Assembly: GCA_040387375.1 (NCBI GenBank)
Contig: JAZKDW010000003.1
Span: 1-64,000, forward strand
Source: JAZKDW01 sp040387375
GTDB lineage: Bacteria; Pseudomonadota; Gammaproteobacteria; Burkholderiales; Burkholderiaceae_D
Length of the DNA stretch: 64,000 nucleotides
Direction: 5' to 3'
The position numbers and the translations under genes were made by a program. This document shows positions 17,241 through 26,652 of the stretch, piece by piece (the stretch's first letter is position 1; every line of letters starts with the position of its first letter). A model generated the notes under the pieces. That model was given only the letters and a program-made list of their open reading frames with translations, did no database searches and had not been told where the DNA came from.

Positions 17241-18955
17241 GGCCGCTGATCGGTATTGATCCTGCTCGCGCGCAGCATGCCTGCGGCATCCAGCACTGAA
17301 TAAGCCGGCGAGCAGAACAATGAGTGCAGGCGTTTCATGTCGCTGATCAGGTCCAGATGCAGCGAGCTGGTTTCAATGCTTTGCTCCGTTTCGCCAGCCA
17401 GGCGGATCAGATGGGCCTTGGCATATGCGCGCTCCAGGTCGCGGAAGGACTCTTTTTCCGCCAGCAGGCGTTGTGCGCTTTTCAAGTCATTGTTCAGGAA
17501 CACGGACAGGCCCAGCCGCAGGCTGGCCACCAGCCGCGCATGCATTTCGTTGACCTCGATCATGCCGGCGCTGGAAAACGTGCGCTGCTTGGCGATTTTT
17601 TTGCTCTCGACATCGGTGACGATACGTTCGATGATATCGCCCGCCTGTTCAAGATTGATGGTCAGCGTGATGATGTCGGTCCAGCGCCGCACCTCTTCCG
17701 CATTCATTTCTTCGCGCGATACGCGCGCCAGGAACATCTTCAGTTCGGTATATAGTTTATCGACATCGTCGTCGAGCTTGCGCACCTCGTTGGCGCGCGC
17801 AAGGTCGTTGTCGCGGATTACCCGCAGCTGGCTGCTCAGCATGTTCTCGATGATATCGCCAATGCGCAGGACTTCACGCGCGGCATTGGCCAGCGCCAGT
17901 GTCGGGGTAGCGATGGCGGCGGGATCCAGATGCCGCGCTTGAATCGCATCGTTATCGTTATGCGACGCTGGCAGCAGCCACACACACAGTGTGGCCATCG
18001 GCTTGACCAGCGCCAGCAGCAAGGTGCAGCGCGCAGTGTTGTATATCACGTGGAAAACGACGACGGCGACGCGCACATCGCTGCTCAGATAGCGGATCCA
18101 GACTTCCACATAATCAATCAGCGGCAGCATCACGATCGCGCCGCTCAGGCGGAACAGCATGCTGCCGAGCGCGACACGGCGGCCGGCCGCATTCTGGCCG
18201 TGGGCGCCGAGCAGCATCATGAGGCCGCTTCCCAGGTTGGCGCCGATCACCATGCACAGCGCGATCTTCAGCGAGATGACGCCGGACGTCGCCAGCGTCG
18301 CCGACAGCAGCACCGCCGCCAGGCTGGAATAGGTCAGCATCGCAAACACCGCGCCGACCACCACGTCCAGCAAGACATCGCCGGTCAGCGACGCAAACAA
18401 TACCTTGATGCCGGCCGACTCCGTCATCGGACGAGTCGCCGAGGTGATCAGTTCCAGCGCCAGCAATATCAGTCCAAGACCAATCGCCGCGCGCCCGAGC
18501 CGGCCAACACTGGTGTGGCGGCGCGCCTTGTACACCAGCACGCCGCAAAAAATCAGCAGCGGCGAAATCCAGGACAGATCGAAGCTGAGCACGCCAGTCA
18601 TCAGCGCGGTGCCGACATCGGCGCCCAGCATGATTGCCAGCGCCGGCGCCAGGCCGACCATGCCTTGGGCGACGAAGGAACAGACGATGACCGCGGTGGC
18701 ATTGCTGCTCTGGACCAGGCTGGTGACCCCGATCCCGGCCGCAAACGCATTGCGGCGGCGGGTGATGCTGGTGCTGAGTATGCGGCGCAGCTGCCCACCG
18801 TACACACGCAGGATGTCGGTGCGCACGATATGTGTACCCCAAACCAGCAGGGCCAGCGCTGCAAGCAGGTTAAGCAGCGTGATCATGGGCCGGCTACGGG
18901 TTTCATGCGAGCTCCGGGAATTGCGGTTGAGGATCGGATGATCTGTTTTTGCCAT
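17237..18955 (-). CDS. Na/Pi cotransporter family protein with PhoU domain
   Basis: A 572-aa membrane protein of the NptA/PNaS family. The first 330 residues hold about eight to nine hydrophobic segments with two copies of the family signature (GVTSLVQSSNATAVIVCSF near 78 and ANLGSGLMMLLGA near 245). The C-terminal 220 residues form a helical PhoU-like domain (residues about 355-560). It should move phosphate with sodium, or act in phosphate sensing. The ATG at 18955 follows AAGGTGA. A second ATG at 18886 would remove a polar 23-residue leader. Its last bases overlap a dispersed repeat, which may have rewritten the C-terminus. Confidence 0.85.
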   Translation of the reverse strand: MAKTDHPILNRNSRSSHETRSRPMITLLNLLAALALLVWGTHIVRTDILRVYGGQLRRILSTSITRRRNAFAAGIGVTSLVQSSNATAVIVCSFVAQGMVGLAPALAIMLGADVGTALMTGVLSFDLSWISPLLIFCGVLVYKARRHTSVGRLGRAAIGLGLILLALELITSATRPMTESAGIKVLFASLTGDVLLDVVVGAVFAMLTYSSLAAVLLSATLATSGVISLKIALCMVIGANLGSGLMMLLGAHGQNAAGRRVALGSMLFRLSGAIVMLPLIDYVEVWIRYLSSDVRVAVVVFHVIYNTARCTLLLALVKPMATLCVWLLPASHNDNDAIQARHLDPAAIATPTLALANAAREVLRIGDIIENMLSSQLRVIRDNDLARANEVRKLDDDVDKLYTELKMFLARVSREEMNAEEVRRWTDIITLTINLEQAGDIIERIVTDVESKKIAKQRTFSSAGMIEVNEMHARLVASLRLGLSVFLNNDLKSAQRLLAEKESFRDLERAYAKAHLIRLAGETEQSIETSSLHLDLISDMKRLHSLFCSPAYSVLDAAGMLRASRINTDQRP

Positions 18956-19080
18956 TCACCTTGAAATGGCGCACGTGCGGCAGCAGATTCCTGTCAAGCA
19001 AATTTTGCCATGCATCGCGCAGTGGGGGAAGGCCGTTTACCGAAAGGCTGTTGCAAATCATGGACGGGCATCCGAAAAGT

Positions 19081-20613
19081 TCAGCCGCCAGTCTGAACAA
19101 AGCCCCTGCCCTCTGTGAAAAAATCGGCGAATGCGGCTCTTTGCTGCTCGCTCATGTGCAGGCCGCATTTGGTGCGCCGCCACAGGATGTCGTCGGCGCT
19201 GTGTGCCCATTCATTCTGCACCAGGTAATCGACTTCACGTTGCGTCAGGCCTCCGCCGAAATCGCGGCCCAGGGCTTCGGTGGTGCGCGCTTCGCCCAGC
19301 ACCGTATATGCATTCAAGCCATGACGCGCGAACAGGCGGGCCAGGAAATGCGGATCGAGCTGCGCATATTTCCCCTGCAAGCGCGCGACTTCAGCGGCGC
19401 GGTCGGCACGCCTGAATTCGCCGCCCGGCAGCGCTTCGTTTTTTGTCCACGATCCGCCGCGTCCGGACATCCACGGCGCCAGCTTGTCGAGCACGGCTTC
19501 GGCCAGACGCCGGTAGGTCGTGATTTTTCCGCCATAAATGGACACGCAGGGAATATTCTGCGTTTCCTGCAGCACCAGCGTGTAGTCGCGCGTCACCGCC
19601 GACGGATTGTCGGACTCGTCATCGAACAGCGGCCGCACGCCGGCATAACGCCAGACGATATCGCTGGCGCTTATCGGTTTGGCCAGATAGACGTTGACCG
19701 CCCGCAGCAGATAGACTTCTTCCTCCTGGCTGATCCGGACGCCATGGTCCATGTCTAACTGCGGCACGTCGGTGGTGCCGATCAGCGTGTATCGCTCTTC
19801 GTAAGGAATCATGAAGACGATGCGCTTGTCGTCGTTTTGCAGGATATACGCATGATCGCCGGCGAACAGCCGCGGCATCACGATATGGCTGCCGCGCACC
19901 AGCTTGACGGCGGCATGCGCCGACTCCGGTGGCGGATGCGGATTGAGCATTCGATCCATGCTGGCGACCCACGGACCGGCCGCGTTGACAATCGCGCGCG
20001 CGGTGACGGTTTGCCGCTGCTGGGTGAGCGTGTTTTCGAGCACACATTGCCAGGCGCCGTCGCTGCGGCTGGCGCTGGCCAGCCGGGTGCGGGCAAATAT
20101 GCTGGCGCCGTGTTGCCGGGCGCTGAGAAGATTGAGGATGACCAGCCGGGCATCGTCCACCCACGCATCGGAATAGGCAAAACCGCGTGTGATATCCGGC
20201 CGCAGGCCGCTGCTGCGGTCCAGCGTAACCGCTTGCGAACGCGGCAGGCTGATGCGGCCGCCGATATGGTCGTACAGCCATAAACCCAGCCGGATCATCC
20301 AGCGCGGGCGTAATCCTCGCAGTCCTTTTGCGTGCGGCATGATGAAACGCAAGGGCCAGGCAATATGCGGCGCGATATCAAGCAGGTGTTCACGTTCAGC
20401 CAGCGCTTCCGCCACCAGCCGGAATTCGAAATACTCCAGGTAACGCAGGCCGCCGTGAATCAGCTTGGTGCTGGCCGACGACGTCGCGCCGGCAAAATCG
20501 TCCTGCTCACACAGCGCCACGGACAAACCGCGTCCGGCCGCATCGCGCGCGACACCGGCGCCATTGATGCCGCCGCCGATGATGAGCAGATCGTATGAGA
20601 CCGGAGTTGTCAT
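19081..20613 (-). CDS. glpD: Aerobic glycerol-3-phosphate dehydrogenase
   Basis: A 510-aa FAD enzyme oxidising glycerol-3-phosphate to dihydroxyacetone phosphate and passing electrons to quinone at the inner membrane. The N-terminal dinucleotide fold is DLLIIGGGINGAGVARDAAGR, followed by the GlpD signature GATSSASTKLIHGGLRYLE, and GTTDVPQLDMDHG and YGGKITTYRRLAE further on. Length matches the family. No glpF, glpK or glpR is adjacent, and the gene is followed on the same strand only by unrelated sequence. Confidence 0.95.
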   Translation of the reverse strand: MTTPVSYDLLIIGGGINGAGVARDAAGRGLSVALCEQDDFAGATSSASTKLIHGGLRYLEYFEFRLVAEALAEREHLLDIAPHIAWPLRFIMPHAKGLRGLRPRWMIRLGLWLYDHIGGRISLPRSQAVTLDRSSGLRPDITRGFAYSDAWVDDARLVILNLLSARQHGASIFARTRLASASRSDGAWQCVLENTLTQQRQTVTARAIVNAAGPWVASMDRMLNPHPPPESAHAAVKLVRGSHIVMPRLFAGDHAYILQNDDKRIVFMIPYEERYTLIGTTDVPQLDMDHGVRISQEEEVYLLRAVNVYLAKPISASDIVWRYAGVRPLFDDESDNPSAVTRDYTLVLQETQNIPCVSIYGGKITTYRRLAEAVLDKLAPWMSGRGGSWTKNEALPGGEFRRADRAAEVARLQGKYAQLDPHFLARLFARHGLNAYTVLGEARTTEALGRDFGGGLTQREVDYLVQNEWAHSADDILWRRTKCGLHMSEQQRAAFADFFTEGRGFVQTGG

Positions 20614-20646
20614 CCCGCCTTCTTGCCCCGTTTGTGTGAGCCTATG

Positions 20647-21114
20647 TCATTTCAACGGTATCGGCTGATTGGCCGGGACCGGTACCGCCGTCACGCTGTT
20701 CTTCGGACTACCCTCGACGAGCTTGTCCGAATACACCAGGTAGACCAGCGTATTGCGTTTCTTGTCGACCATCCGGACCACACGCACGTGCTTGAACAGG
20801 AAGGATGAGCGGGCGTTAAACACTTCGTCCTGCATCGCAATCTGTCCCTTGAACGAGATCGGTCCGACCTGGCGGCAAGCGACCGCGGCGTCGGACGTGT
20901 CTTCCGCAATTCCCAGCGCGCCTTTGTAGCCACCGGTTTTAGCATGGGACAAATAGCAGGAAACGCCATTGACTGCGGGATCATCGAACACGTCGACGAC
21001 CACCTTGTCGTTCGGGCTCAGCAATTTGAAAGTGGTGCTGACGTCGCCTATCGTTTCGGCGGCGGCGCCCAGCGATGCGGTCAGTAAAACAGCCAGCGTG
21101 ATCAGTTTTTTCAT
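20647..21114 (-). CDS. creA: CreA family periplasmic protein
   Basis: A 155-aa secreted protein with a 19-residue Sec signal (ending ASLGAAAE). The CreA body reads GDVSTTFKLLSPNDKVVVDVFDDP, VSCYLSHAKTGGYKG and EDTSDAAVACRQVGPI. Two cysteines in the mature part could form a disulfide. The biochemical role of CreA is unknown. It lies upstream of glpD in the same direction with a 33-base gap and may be cotranscribed. Confidence 0.9.
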   Translation of the reverse strand: MKKLITLAVLLTASLGAAAETIGDVSTTFKLLSPNDKVVVDVFDDPAVNGVSCYLSHAKTGGYKGALGIAEDTSDAAVACRQVGPISFKGQIAMQDEVFNARSSFLFKHVRVVRMVDKKRNTLVYLVYSDKLVEGSPKNSVTAVPVPANQPIPLK

Positions 21115-21331
21115 CCAGGCACTCTCATGTTGGTCGAATCGGGGTTCAATCAGGCGGCCGCCGGCCGCTTGACTGATTGAAGACTATGCCTTCTGCACGA
21201 AAGCGATGGTTTGATTGTACCGAATACGCCCATAGGTCGCGCCACGAATGGAAATGTTTTTACGGATATCACGTCGTCCGTCAGGAAGACCACGGAAAAA
21301 AAACGGGAATAACGGCGCGTAGCAAAAATCC

Positions 21332-21353
21332 TAACATACGGTATAGAATGTTT
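21332..21353. promoter_or_regulatory. TetR-type operator, site A
   Basis: TAACATAC-GGTATA-GAATGTTT matches 14 of 16 palindrome positions of AAACATAC-N6-GTATGTTT found perfect at 29665-29686. It lies 53 bases upstream of the nitronate monooxygenase-like gene. Confidence 0.65.
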
Positions 21354-21405
21354 ACTCGTGCCCGGCACGTCAATTTCCCCTTAAACCCGACATTAACGTC
21401 CGCCA

Positions 21406-22371
21406 ATGAAAAGCCAAACCTCCGCACCACACATTCCGTTCCTGCAAAAACTTGCCCTGCCTGTGATTGCCGCACCGATGTTTCTGGTATCAGGACCAGC
21501 ACTCGTCATCGCAGCCTGCAAAGCCGGCCTGGTCGGCTCTTTCCCTGCCCCGAATGCGAGAACGCTCGACGACCTGGAACGCTGGTGCGAAGAAATCACA
21601 AGCGCGCTGCAGGCTCCTGGCCATGCAATTGAACCGGCACCCTGGGCCATGAACGTCATTGCCCATGCCAGTTACACCCGCCTGGATGCCGAACTCAAGA
21701 TCATTGGCATCCATAAGCCGGGATTGGTAATCACGGCGCTAGGCAATCCCGCGGCGGCGCTGAAAGTTGTGCATTCCTATGGCGGCCTGGTGTTCGCGGA
21801 TGTGGCCACGGTAGCGCAGGCCAGGAAGTCTATCGCCATCGGCGCCGATGGCCTGGTGCTGCTGTGCGCCGGCGCGGGCGGGCACACCGGCATCTACAAT
21901 CCATTCGCCTTCGTGCGGGAAGTGCGTCAATTCTGGAATGGTCCGCTGGTGCTGTCGGGCGGCATCGCCGACGCCGCCGGCATCCGCGCCGCCGAAGTGC
22001 TCGGCGCGGATCTGGTCTACATGGGTACGCGCTTCATCGCCGCCGCCGAGAGCCTGGTTTCGGATGACTACCGCAAGATGGTAGTCGAGGCCAGTCTCGA
22101 AGATATTGTCACCAGCGCTGCAATTACCGGCGTCAGCGCCAGCTGGATGAAGGCCAGTCTGGTGGCAACCGGATGGACGCCGGACAAGCTGGCCTCGGCA
22201 GAGAAAAGAAAGCCGGATTTTTCGGGCGACATCGGCGCCGAAGGAAAGGCCTGGAAAAATGTCTGGTCGGCCGGACAGGGCGTCGGCCTTGTAAATGCAA
22301 TCGCACCGGTCGCTGATATCGTCGCCGCACTGAAGCATGATTACGATGCGCTGCGCGCGCGCGGAAACTGA
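21406..22371 (+). CDS. Nitronate monooxygenase-family flavoprotein
   Basis: A 321-aa FMN-dependent TIM barrel of the nitronate monooxygenase/2-nitropropane dioxygenase family. Typical segments are PVIAAPMFLVSGPALVIAACKAG, GADGLVLLCAGAGGHTG (flavin phosphate region) and PLVLSGGIADAAGIRAAEVLGADLVYMGTRFIAA. The family also contains NADH:quinone reductases, so the substrate is not fixed. It stands 92 bases before the meta-cleavage operon with its own operator, which suggests co-regulation with aromatic degradation. The ribosome site is weak. Confidence 0.85.
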   Translation: MKSQTSAPHIPFLQKLALPVIAAPMFLVSGPALVIAACKAGLVGSFPAPNARTLDDLERWCEEITSALQAPGHAIEPAPWAMNVIAHASYTRLDAELKIIGIHKPGLVITALGNPAAALKVVHSYGGLVFADVATVAQARKSIAIGADGLVLLCAGAGGHTGIYNPFAFVREVRQFWNGPLVLSGGIADAAGIRAAEVLGADLVYMGTRFIAAAESLVSDDYRKMVVEASLEDIVTSAAITGVSASWMKASLVATGWTPDKLASAEKRKPDFSGDIGAEGKAWKNVWSAGQGVGLVNAIAPVADIVAALKHDYDALRARGN

Positions 22372-22402
22372 CGCCATTTATTTTTTTCGCAAGTCCCTTT
22401 AC

Positions 22403-22424
22403 AAACATACGCTACCGTATTATT
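22403..22424. promoter_or_regulatory. TetR-type operator, site B
   Basis: AAACATAC-GCTACC-GTATTATT has a perfect left half-site and a right half-site with two changes against the site at 29665-29686. It lies 45 bases upstream of the meta-cleavage hydrolase start, in front of the ring-cleavage operon. Confidence 0.65.
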
Positions 22425-22468
22425 CTTGTAAAAAATCGGAAACCTGATCCTTCAAGAAGGGAATGCGC

Positions 22469-23317
22469 ATGAGTGAGCAATTGAACCCCGGAGTGGGTCG
22501 TAGTGTCGATGTCCTGGGTATTCCCACCAACTATCTGGAGGCAGGCGACGGGCCGCCGCTGGTGCTGTTGCACGGTTCGGGGCCGGGCGTGTCCGCCCAT
22601 GCGAACTGGGCCGGCGTGATACCCGGGCTAAGCCGCTCATTCCGTGTCATCGCGGTAGATTGCCCAGGCTTCGGCCATTCAGGCAGAAAAGCGGATGGCG
22701 CTTATTCGATGCCGTTCTGGATCGAACATTTCCTGGCCTTTCTGGATGCGCTGGACCTGAAAAAAGTTTCGCTTGTCGGCAATTCATTCGGCGGCAGCCT
22801 GTCTCTCGCGGCCACCGCAACCGCGCCGGAGCGGATTGACAAGCTGGTGCTGATGGGTACGCCCTGCGGCCGCTTCAAGATCACCGACGGCTTGCGGGCA
22901 AGCCGCTCCTATACCCCTTCGCCTGCCAACCTGAGAGCGATGCTGGAGATGTTCCCGTTCGATAAAAGTATCGTGACCGATAACATGGTTGCGGCGCGTT
23001 TGAAGGCCAGTGAAGATCCGGGCTCGCTGATTGCATTTCGCGCGCTGGTGCCCGACGCGGCGATCGCCGAAGGAAGCGATGGCATCATTTCCGGCGTGCC
23101 GGAAAAAATCGTGGCGCGCCTGAAGCAGCCGATCCTGGTGCTGCACGGACGCGACGATACCGTGGTGCCGATGGAGCTGGGCATGCGGATTTTCATGAAT
23201 GCGCCGAACGCGCAATTCCATGGTTTCGGCTCGTGCGGCCACTGGGTTCAGGTCGAACGGCGCGAGCAGTTCATCCAGGCCGCGACTGCCTTTCTGCAGG
23301 AAGGGATGGCCACATGA
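22469..23317 (+). CDS. Meta-cleavage product hydrolase (alpha/beta hydrolase)
   Basis: A 282-aa C-C bond hydrolase of the BphD/MhpC/CarC type, which splits the ring-opened dienoate into a carboxylic acid and 2-hydroxypenta-2,4-dienoate. The oxyanion loop reads HGSGPGVSAHANW, the nucleophile is Ser106 in GNSFGG, the acid is Asp230 in GRDDTVVP and the base is His258 in GSCGHWV. The start at 22469 leaves eight bases after AAGAAGG. An ATG six bases earlier is too close to it. The stop overlaps the next gene (ATGA). It is first in a run of seven packed genes. Confidence 0.88.
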   Translation: MSEQLNPGVGRSVDVLGIPTNYLEAGDGPPLVLLHGSGPGVSAHANWAGVIPGLSRSFRVIAVDCPGFGHSGRKADGAYSMPFWIEHFLAFLDALDLKKVSLVGNSFGGSLSLAATATAPERIDKLVLMGTPCGRFKITDGLRASRSYTPSPANLRAMLEMFPFDKSIVTDNMVAARLKASEDPGSLIAFRALVPDAAIAEGSDGIISGVPEKIVARLKQPILVLHGRDDTVVPMELGMRIFMNAPNAQFHGFGSCGHWVQVERREQFIQAATAFLQEGMAT

Positions 23318-23589
23318 GCGTGCATGGCGTCGAGAAGGTCCTGTACGACCTGTCAATGAGCGGCAAGACCAGAAAATCCTATAGCGCGGATCCGCCGGAC
23401 TTCCTTGCTTCGTACAATCTGACAGAAAGCGAAACTGCGGAAATCATCAATTTCCGGGTTGCCGGCATGCTCGCTAGCGGCGTCAATTCGATGTTGCTGA
23501 TGGGGTACTGGATGCAACTCGAACCTAGCCGTTCGATCCGCAATTACCTTGCGGCGCTGCGCCAGCCCCTGACCAAGGGAGAAGCATGA
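23314..23589 (+). CDS. Extradiol dioxygenase small subunit (LigA/CarBa type)
   Basis: A 91-aa all-helical protein matching the alpha subunit of class III (LigAB) extradiol dioxygenases. YNLTESETAEIINFRVAGMLASGVN aligns with the LigA helices that cover the active site of the large subunit. Its size equals that of CarBa, the small subunit of 2'-aminobiphenyl-2,3-diol dioxygenase. The ATG overlaps the hydrolase stop, and its own stop overlaps the large-subunit start, as expected for a heteromeric enzyme. It has no metal ligands of its own. Confidence 0.85.
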   Translation: MSVHGVEKVLYDLSMSGKTRKSYSADPPDFLASYNLTESETAEIINFRVAGMLASGVNSMLLMGYWMQLEPSRSIRNYLAALRQPLTKGEA

Positions 23590-24422
23590 TGGGCACCGTT
23601 GTCGGTGGTTTCATCATGCCGCACACCCCGCTCATGTTCATCGCACCCGACGCGGTCGGCAGCGAGCGATACAACAAGATCAGCGGTTTTTACAGTGCGA
23701 TCGCCGCGCGCCTGCGCGAACTGCGGGTCGATACCGTGGTCATCGCCGGCGCCGATCACTATCTCATTTTTGGTCCCGGCTGCCTGCCCCAATATCTGAT
23801 CGGGATCGGCGATGCGAAAGGTCCGATCGACCGCATTCCGGGACTGGACGAAGTCGCGCTCAAGACCGACCAGCCGCTGGCGCGGCATATTCGCCAGTCT
23901 GGCGCGCAATCCGGCTTCGACTGGGCGGTGGCAACCACCTTGCCGGTTGATCATTCGATCCTGATTCCGCACCAGTTGTGCGTGCGTCCGGCGGGAGCAG
24001 AGATTGCCACCATCCCGGTGTATCTGGCCTGCGGGGTCGAACCCTATCTGGAGAAGCAGCGCGCATATGAACTTGGTAAAAGCGTTGCCAGGGCAATCGC
24101 CAGTTTCCCTGACCAGCGGCGCGTCGCCGTGATTGGCAGCGGCGGCATCAGCCACTGGGTTGGCCTGCCTGACATGGGCAAGGTGAATGAAGATTTCGAC
24201 CGGATGGTGCTCGACCATGTAGTGAACGGACGAGCCGCCGAGCTGATCGCCATTCCTGACCACGAACTGATGTCGGACGCCGGCAATGGCGCGATGGAAA
24301 TCCGGAATTTCCTGTTTGCGCTTGGCGTCACCGGCGGCACATCGGGCGTCATCATCGGCCAGGAACCGGCGCCGGAATGGATCACCGGCCTGGGATTTGC
24401 GGAACTGCATCCGGCAAACTGA
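23586..24422 (+). CDS. Extradiol dioxygenase large subunit (LigB/CarBb type)
   Basis: A 278-aa catalytic subunit of a class III extradiol dioxygenase that cleaves a catechol ring next to the two hydroxyls using Fe(II) and O2. Candidate metal ligands are His13 (MPHTP), His58 (GADHYL) and a Glu in NEDFD near 202. His123 (VDHS) and His190 (GGISHW) correspond to the second-sphere and base histidines of LigB. The size is that of CarBb. It replaces the unrelated class I BphC enzyme usually found in biphenyl-type pathways. Either of two adjacent ATGs may be the start. Confidence 0.88.
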   Translation: MMGTVVGGFIMPHTPLMFIAPDAVGSERYNKISGFYSAIAARLRELRVDTVVIAGADHYLIFGPGCLPQYLIGIGDAKGPIDRIPGLDEVALKTDQPLARHIRQSGAQSGFDWAVATTLPVDHSILIPHQLCVRPAGAEIATIPVYLACGVEPYLEKQRAYELGKSVARAIASFPDQRRVAVIGSGGISHWVGLPDMGKVNEDFDRMVLDHVVNGRAAELIAIPDHELMSDAGNGAMEIRNFLFALGVTGGTSGVIIGQEPAPEWITGLGFAELHPAN

Positions 24423-24448
24423 TAAAAGATAAAAGGTAAAGCGCCAGC

Positions 24449-24778
24449 ATGAAACAAGTAATCGAACTTCACGCCTGTGCGGTCAATGATATTCCGGAAG
24501 CTGGCGCCAAAAAATTCTGCCCCGCCGGGAAGCCGGCCATGGCGCTGTTTCGCATCAGCGGCGGCGTTTATGCAACCGCGGATGCCTGCACGCATGCGGA
24601 AGGCTCCTTGTCCGATGGGTATGTCGAAGGAGATGTCATCGTGTGCCCGGTCCATCCGGGCGAATTCCATATCCCTACCGGCAAGGCATGCAGTTTTCCC
24701 GCGGAAAAGGATTTGTGCACGTTTCCGGTCCGTATCGCGGACGGCCAGGTCTACATTCAAATAGAGGTACAAGCATGA
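24449..24778 (+). CDS. Rieske [2Fe-2S] ferredoxin
   Basis: A 109-aa soluble ferredoxin with Rieske ligands Cys47/His49 (CTHAEGSL) and Cys66/His69 (CPVHPGEF). It matches BphA3/NahAb-type proteins that feed electrons to ring-hydroxylating oxygenases. Its stop overlaps the oxygenase alpha start (ATGA), fixing the partnership. The reductase that should reduce it is absent from the window. Confidence 0.92.
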   Translation: MKQVIELHACAVNDIPEAGAKKFCPAGKPAMALFRISGGVYATADACTHAEGSLSDGYVEGDVIVCPVHPGEFHIPTGKACSFPAEKDLCTFPVRIADGQVYIQIEVQA

Positions 24779-26106
24779 AACCATCCGGCTATCTGCCGTT
24801 GATCGACCAACGGTCGGCACGCTATTCCAATCACGAACTCGAGTCGCTGGTGGACTTGAAAAACGGCACCATCGATCGCCGCATTTTCTGGGACGAGGGC
24901 ATTTATGCGCTCGAGCTCGAGCGCATTTTTGCGCGCTGCTGGCTGTTCGTCTGCCATGAATCCCAGATCCCTGCCCGCGGTGATTTCATTACTACGCAGA
25001 TGGGCCAGGACGCTGTGATCGCAAGCCGTGCCGAAGACGGCGCGGTGCATGTGATGCTGAATTCCTGCCCGCACCGCGGCAATCGCGTCTGCTTCGCCGA
25101 CGAAGGCAATACGCGCCAGTTCGTCTGCAATTATCACGGCTGGTCGTTCGGCCATAACGGCAACCTGCTCGGCATGCCTGAAGAAGGCGTTTACAAGGCA
25201 TGCGAGGATTTCGACAAAACAAAATGGGGCTTGCACAAGGCACGCGTGTCGTCGTACAAGGGCCTGGTGTTCGCCACTTTCGATCCGGAAGCGCCGTCGC
25301 TGGATGACTTCCTCGGCGACTTCCGCTGGTATCTCGACATCCTGCTAGACAATGACGAAGGCGGCACTGAATTCATCGGCGGCGCGCTGTCATCCACAAT
25401 CAGGACCAACTGGAAATTCCCGGCCGAAAATTTCGCCGGCGATGCCTACCATGCGGGCTGGACCCATAACTCGGGTGGCCAGGCGATGCTGGGATCGTCG
25501 ATCACCCTGCCGCCGGAAACCTATCAGGCCAACATGAATGGCCATGCCTGGGAGTTCGGCCTCGACACGGTCGGCAACGCAGCAAGCTTCGGCGACCGGA
25601 CCGCGGTGCGCTACCTGCGTTCGCACCAGGCCGAGACCGAAAAGCGGCTCGGCGAACTGCGCTCGCGGATGGTGGGCGCGGTCTCGTCGGCGAATATTTT
25701 TCCGAATTTCTCTTTCCTCCCCGGCCACCAGACCTTCCGCGTGTGGATTCCGAACGGCCCGCATTCGTGCCGGGTGACTGTCTGGACGCTGGTTAACAAG
25801 TCGGCGCCGGACGAGGTCAAGGAAGCCTATCGCAAGGGCGTCATGATGACATTCTCGCCAAGCGGCGTGTTCGAATGCGACGACGGCGAAAACTGGGAAA
25901 ACGCGACCCATTCGAATGCAGGCTTCGTGACGCGCCAGCAAAAGCTCAATTATGGCCTTGGCCTGAACAGCGGCATCGAGCATGAAGAACTGAAGGGAAC
26001 GCTGCACCGGAATGCGATCAACGACGCCAACCAGCGCGCGTTTTATGCTCGCTGGCTGGAACTGATGAAGTCGCCGCAAGACGCTTCGCTGAAGGAGCTT
26101 GCATGA
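24775..26106 (+). CDS. Ring-hydroxylating dioxygenase alpha subunit
   Basis: A 443-aa oxygenase large subunit. The N-terminal Rieske domain has Cys98/His100 and Cys118/His121 (CPHRG, CNYHGW). The catalytic domain has the mononuclear iron ligands His226 and His231 and bridging Asp223 in AENFAGDAYHAGWTH. This motif is closest to naphthalene-dioxygenase-type enzymes (NahAc) rather than biphenyl or benzoate types. It adds both atoms of O2 to an aromatic ring, giving a cis-dihydrodiol. The start is the ATG overlapping the ferredoxin stop. A longer frame reaching back to 24643 is an artefact. Confidence 0.93.
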   Translation: MKPSGYLPLIDQRSARYSNHELESLVDLKNGTIDRRIFWDEGIYALELERIFARCWLFVCHESQIPARGDFITTQMGQDAVIASRAEDGAVHVMLNSCPHRGNRVCFADEGNTRQFVCNYHGWSFGHNGNLLGMPEEGVYKACEDFDKTKWGLHKARVSSYKGLVFATFDPEAPSLDDFLGDFRWYLDILLDNDEGGTEFIGGALSSTIRTNWKFPAENFAGDAYHAGWTHNSGGQAMLGSSITLPPETYQANMNGHAWEFGLDTVGNAASFGDRTAVRYLRSHQAETEKRLGELRSRMVGAVSSANIFPNFSFLPGHQTFRVWIPNGPHSCRVTVWTLVNKSAPDEVKEAYRKGVMMTFSPSGVFECDDGENWENATHSNAGFVTRQQKLNYGLGLNSGIEHEELKGTLHRNAINDANQRAFYARWLELMKSPQDASLKELA

Positions 26107-26648
26107 GCGCAGTGCACGCCAGCCAGCCCGACACCCCGGCCGCGGAAGCCGCCGCCATTCTGCCGGCGATCAGCGCATTCCTGTTCGAGGAAGCGCGCCT
26201 GATGGACAGCGGAAGAATGACAGAATGGGTGGCGTTGCTGACCGAGGATATCCATTACTTCATGCCGGCACAGCCAGCAATCTACCGGCGGAATCTGACA
26301 GGGGTCAACAATGAACGGAAGATGGCGTTCTACGACGACGATCTGGTGATGATCCAGCGCCGGGTCGCGCGGATGATTCATCCGACCGCATGGAGCGAAG
26401 ACCCGGGCACGCGGATGGTCCATCAGATTTCGAACATTGAAGTCCAGCCGACCGGAACCGCGGGCGAATGGCGGGTGTTTTCGGTGGCAGTGGTATTCCG
26501 CTCGCGCAATGAAGCCGACAATGACACGCTGTGGGCACGCCGCGAAGACATTCTCCGCTCCAGTGATGGGTCGTTCAGGCTGGCGAAGCGGGTCGTCACG
26601 CTGGCGCACAACCTGTTGACGAACAAGAACCTCAACGTATTCATCTGA
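26103..26648 (+). CDS. Ring-hydroxylating dioxygenase beta subunit
   Basis: A 181-aa small subunit with the cystatin-like fold of BphA2/NahAd. Family features are FLFEEARLMDSGRMTEWVALLTEDIHYFMP near the start and the C-terminal LLTNKNLNVFI ending shared by the family. It overlaps the alpha gene by four bases. It contributes structure to the alpha3-beta3 hexamer. Its presence rules out a CarAa-type alpha-only oxygenase. Confidence 0.92.
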   Translation: MSAVHASQPDTPAAEAAAILPAISAFLFEEARLMDSGRMTEWVALLTEDIHYFMPAQPAIYRRNLTGVNNERKMAFYDDDLVMIQRRVARMIHPTAWSEDPGTRMVHQISNIEVQPTGTAGEWRVFSVAVVFRSRNEADNDTLWARREDILRSSDGSFRLAKRVVTLAHNLLTNKNLNVFI

Positions 26649-26652
26649 TCTC

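Noticed and set aside
17029..17289. 86-codon minus-strand frame in the convergent gap
   Set aside because: Composed of repeat sequence and the end of the cotransporter gene. The shared SLEDI peptide is noted as a finding, not called as a gene.
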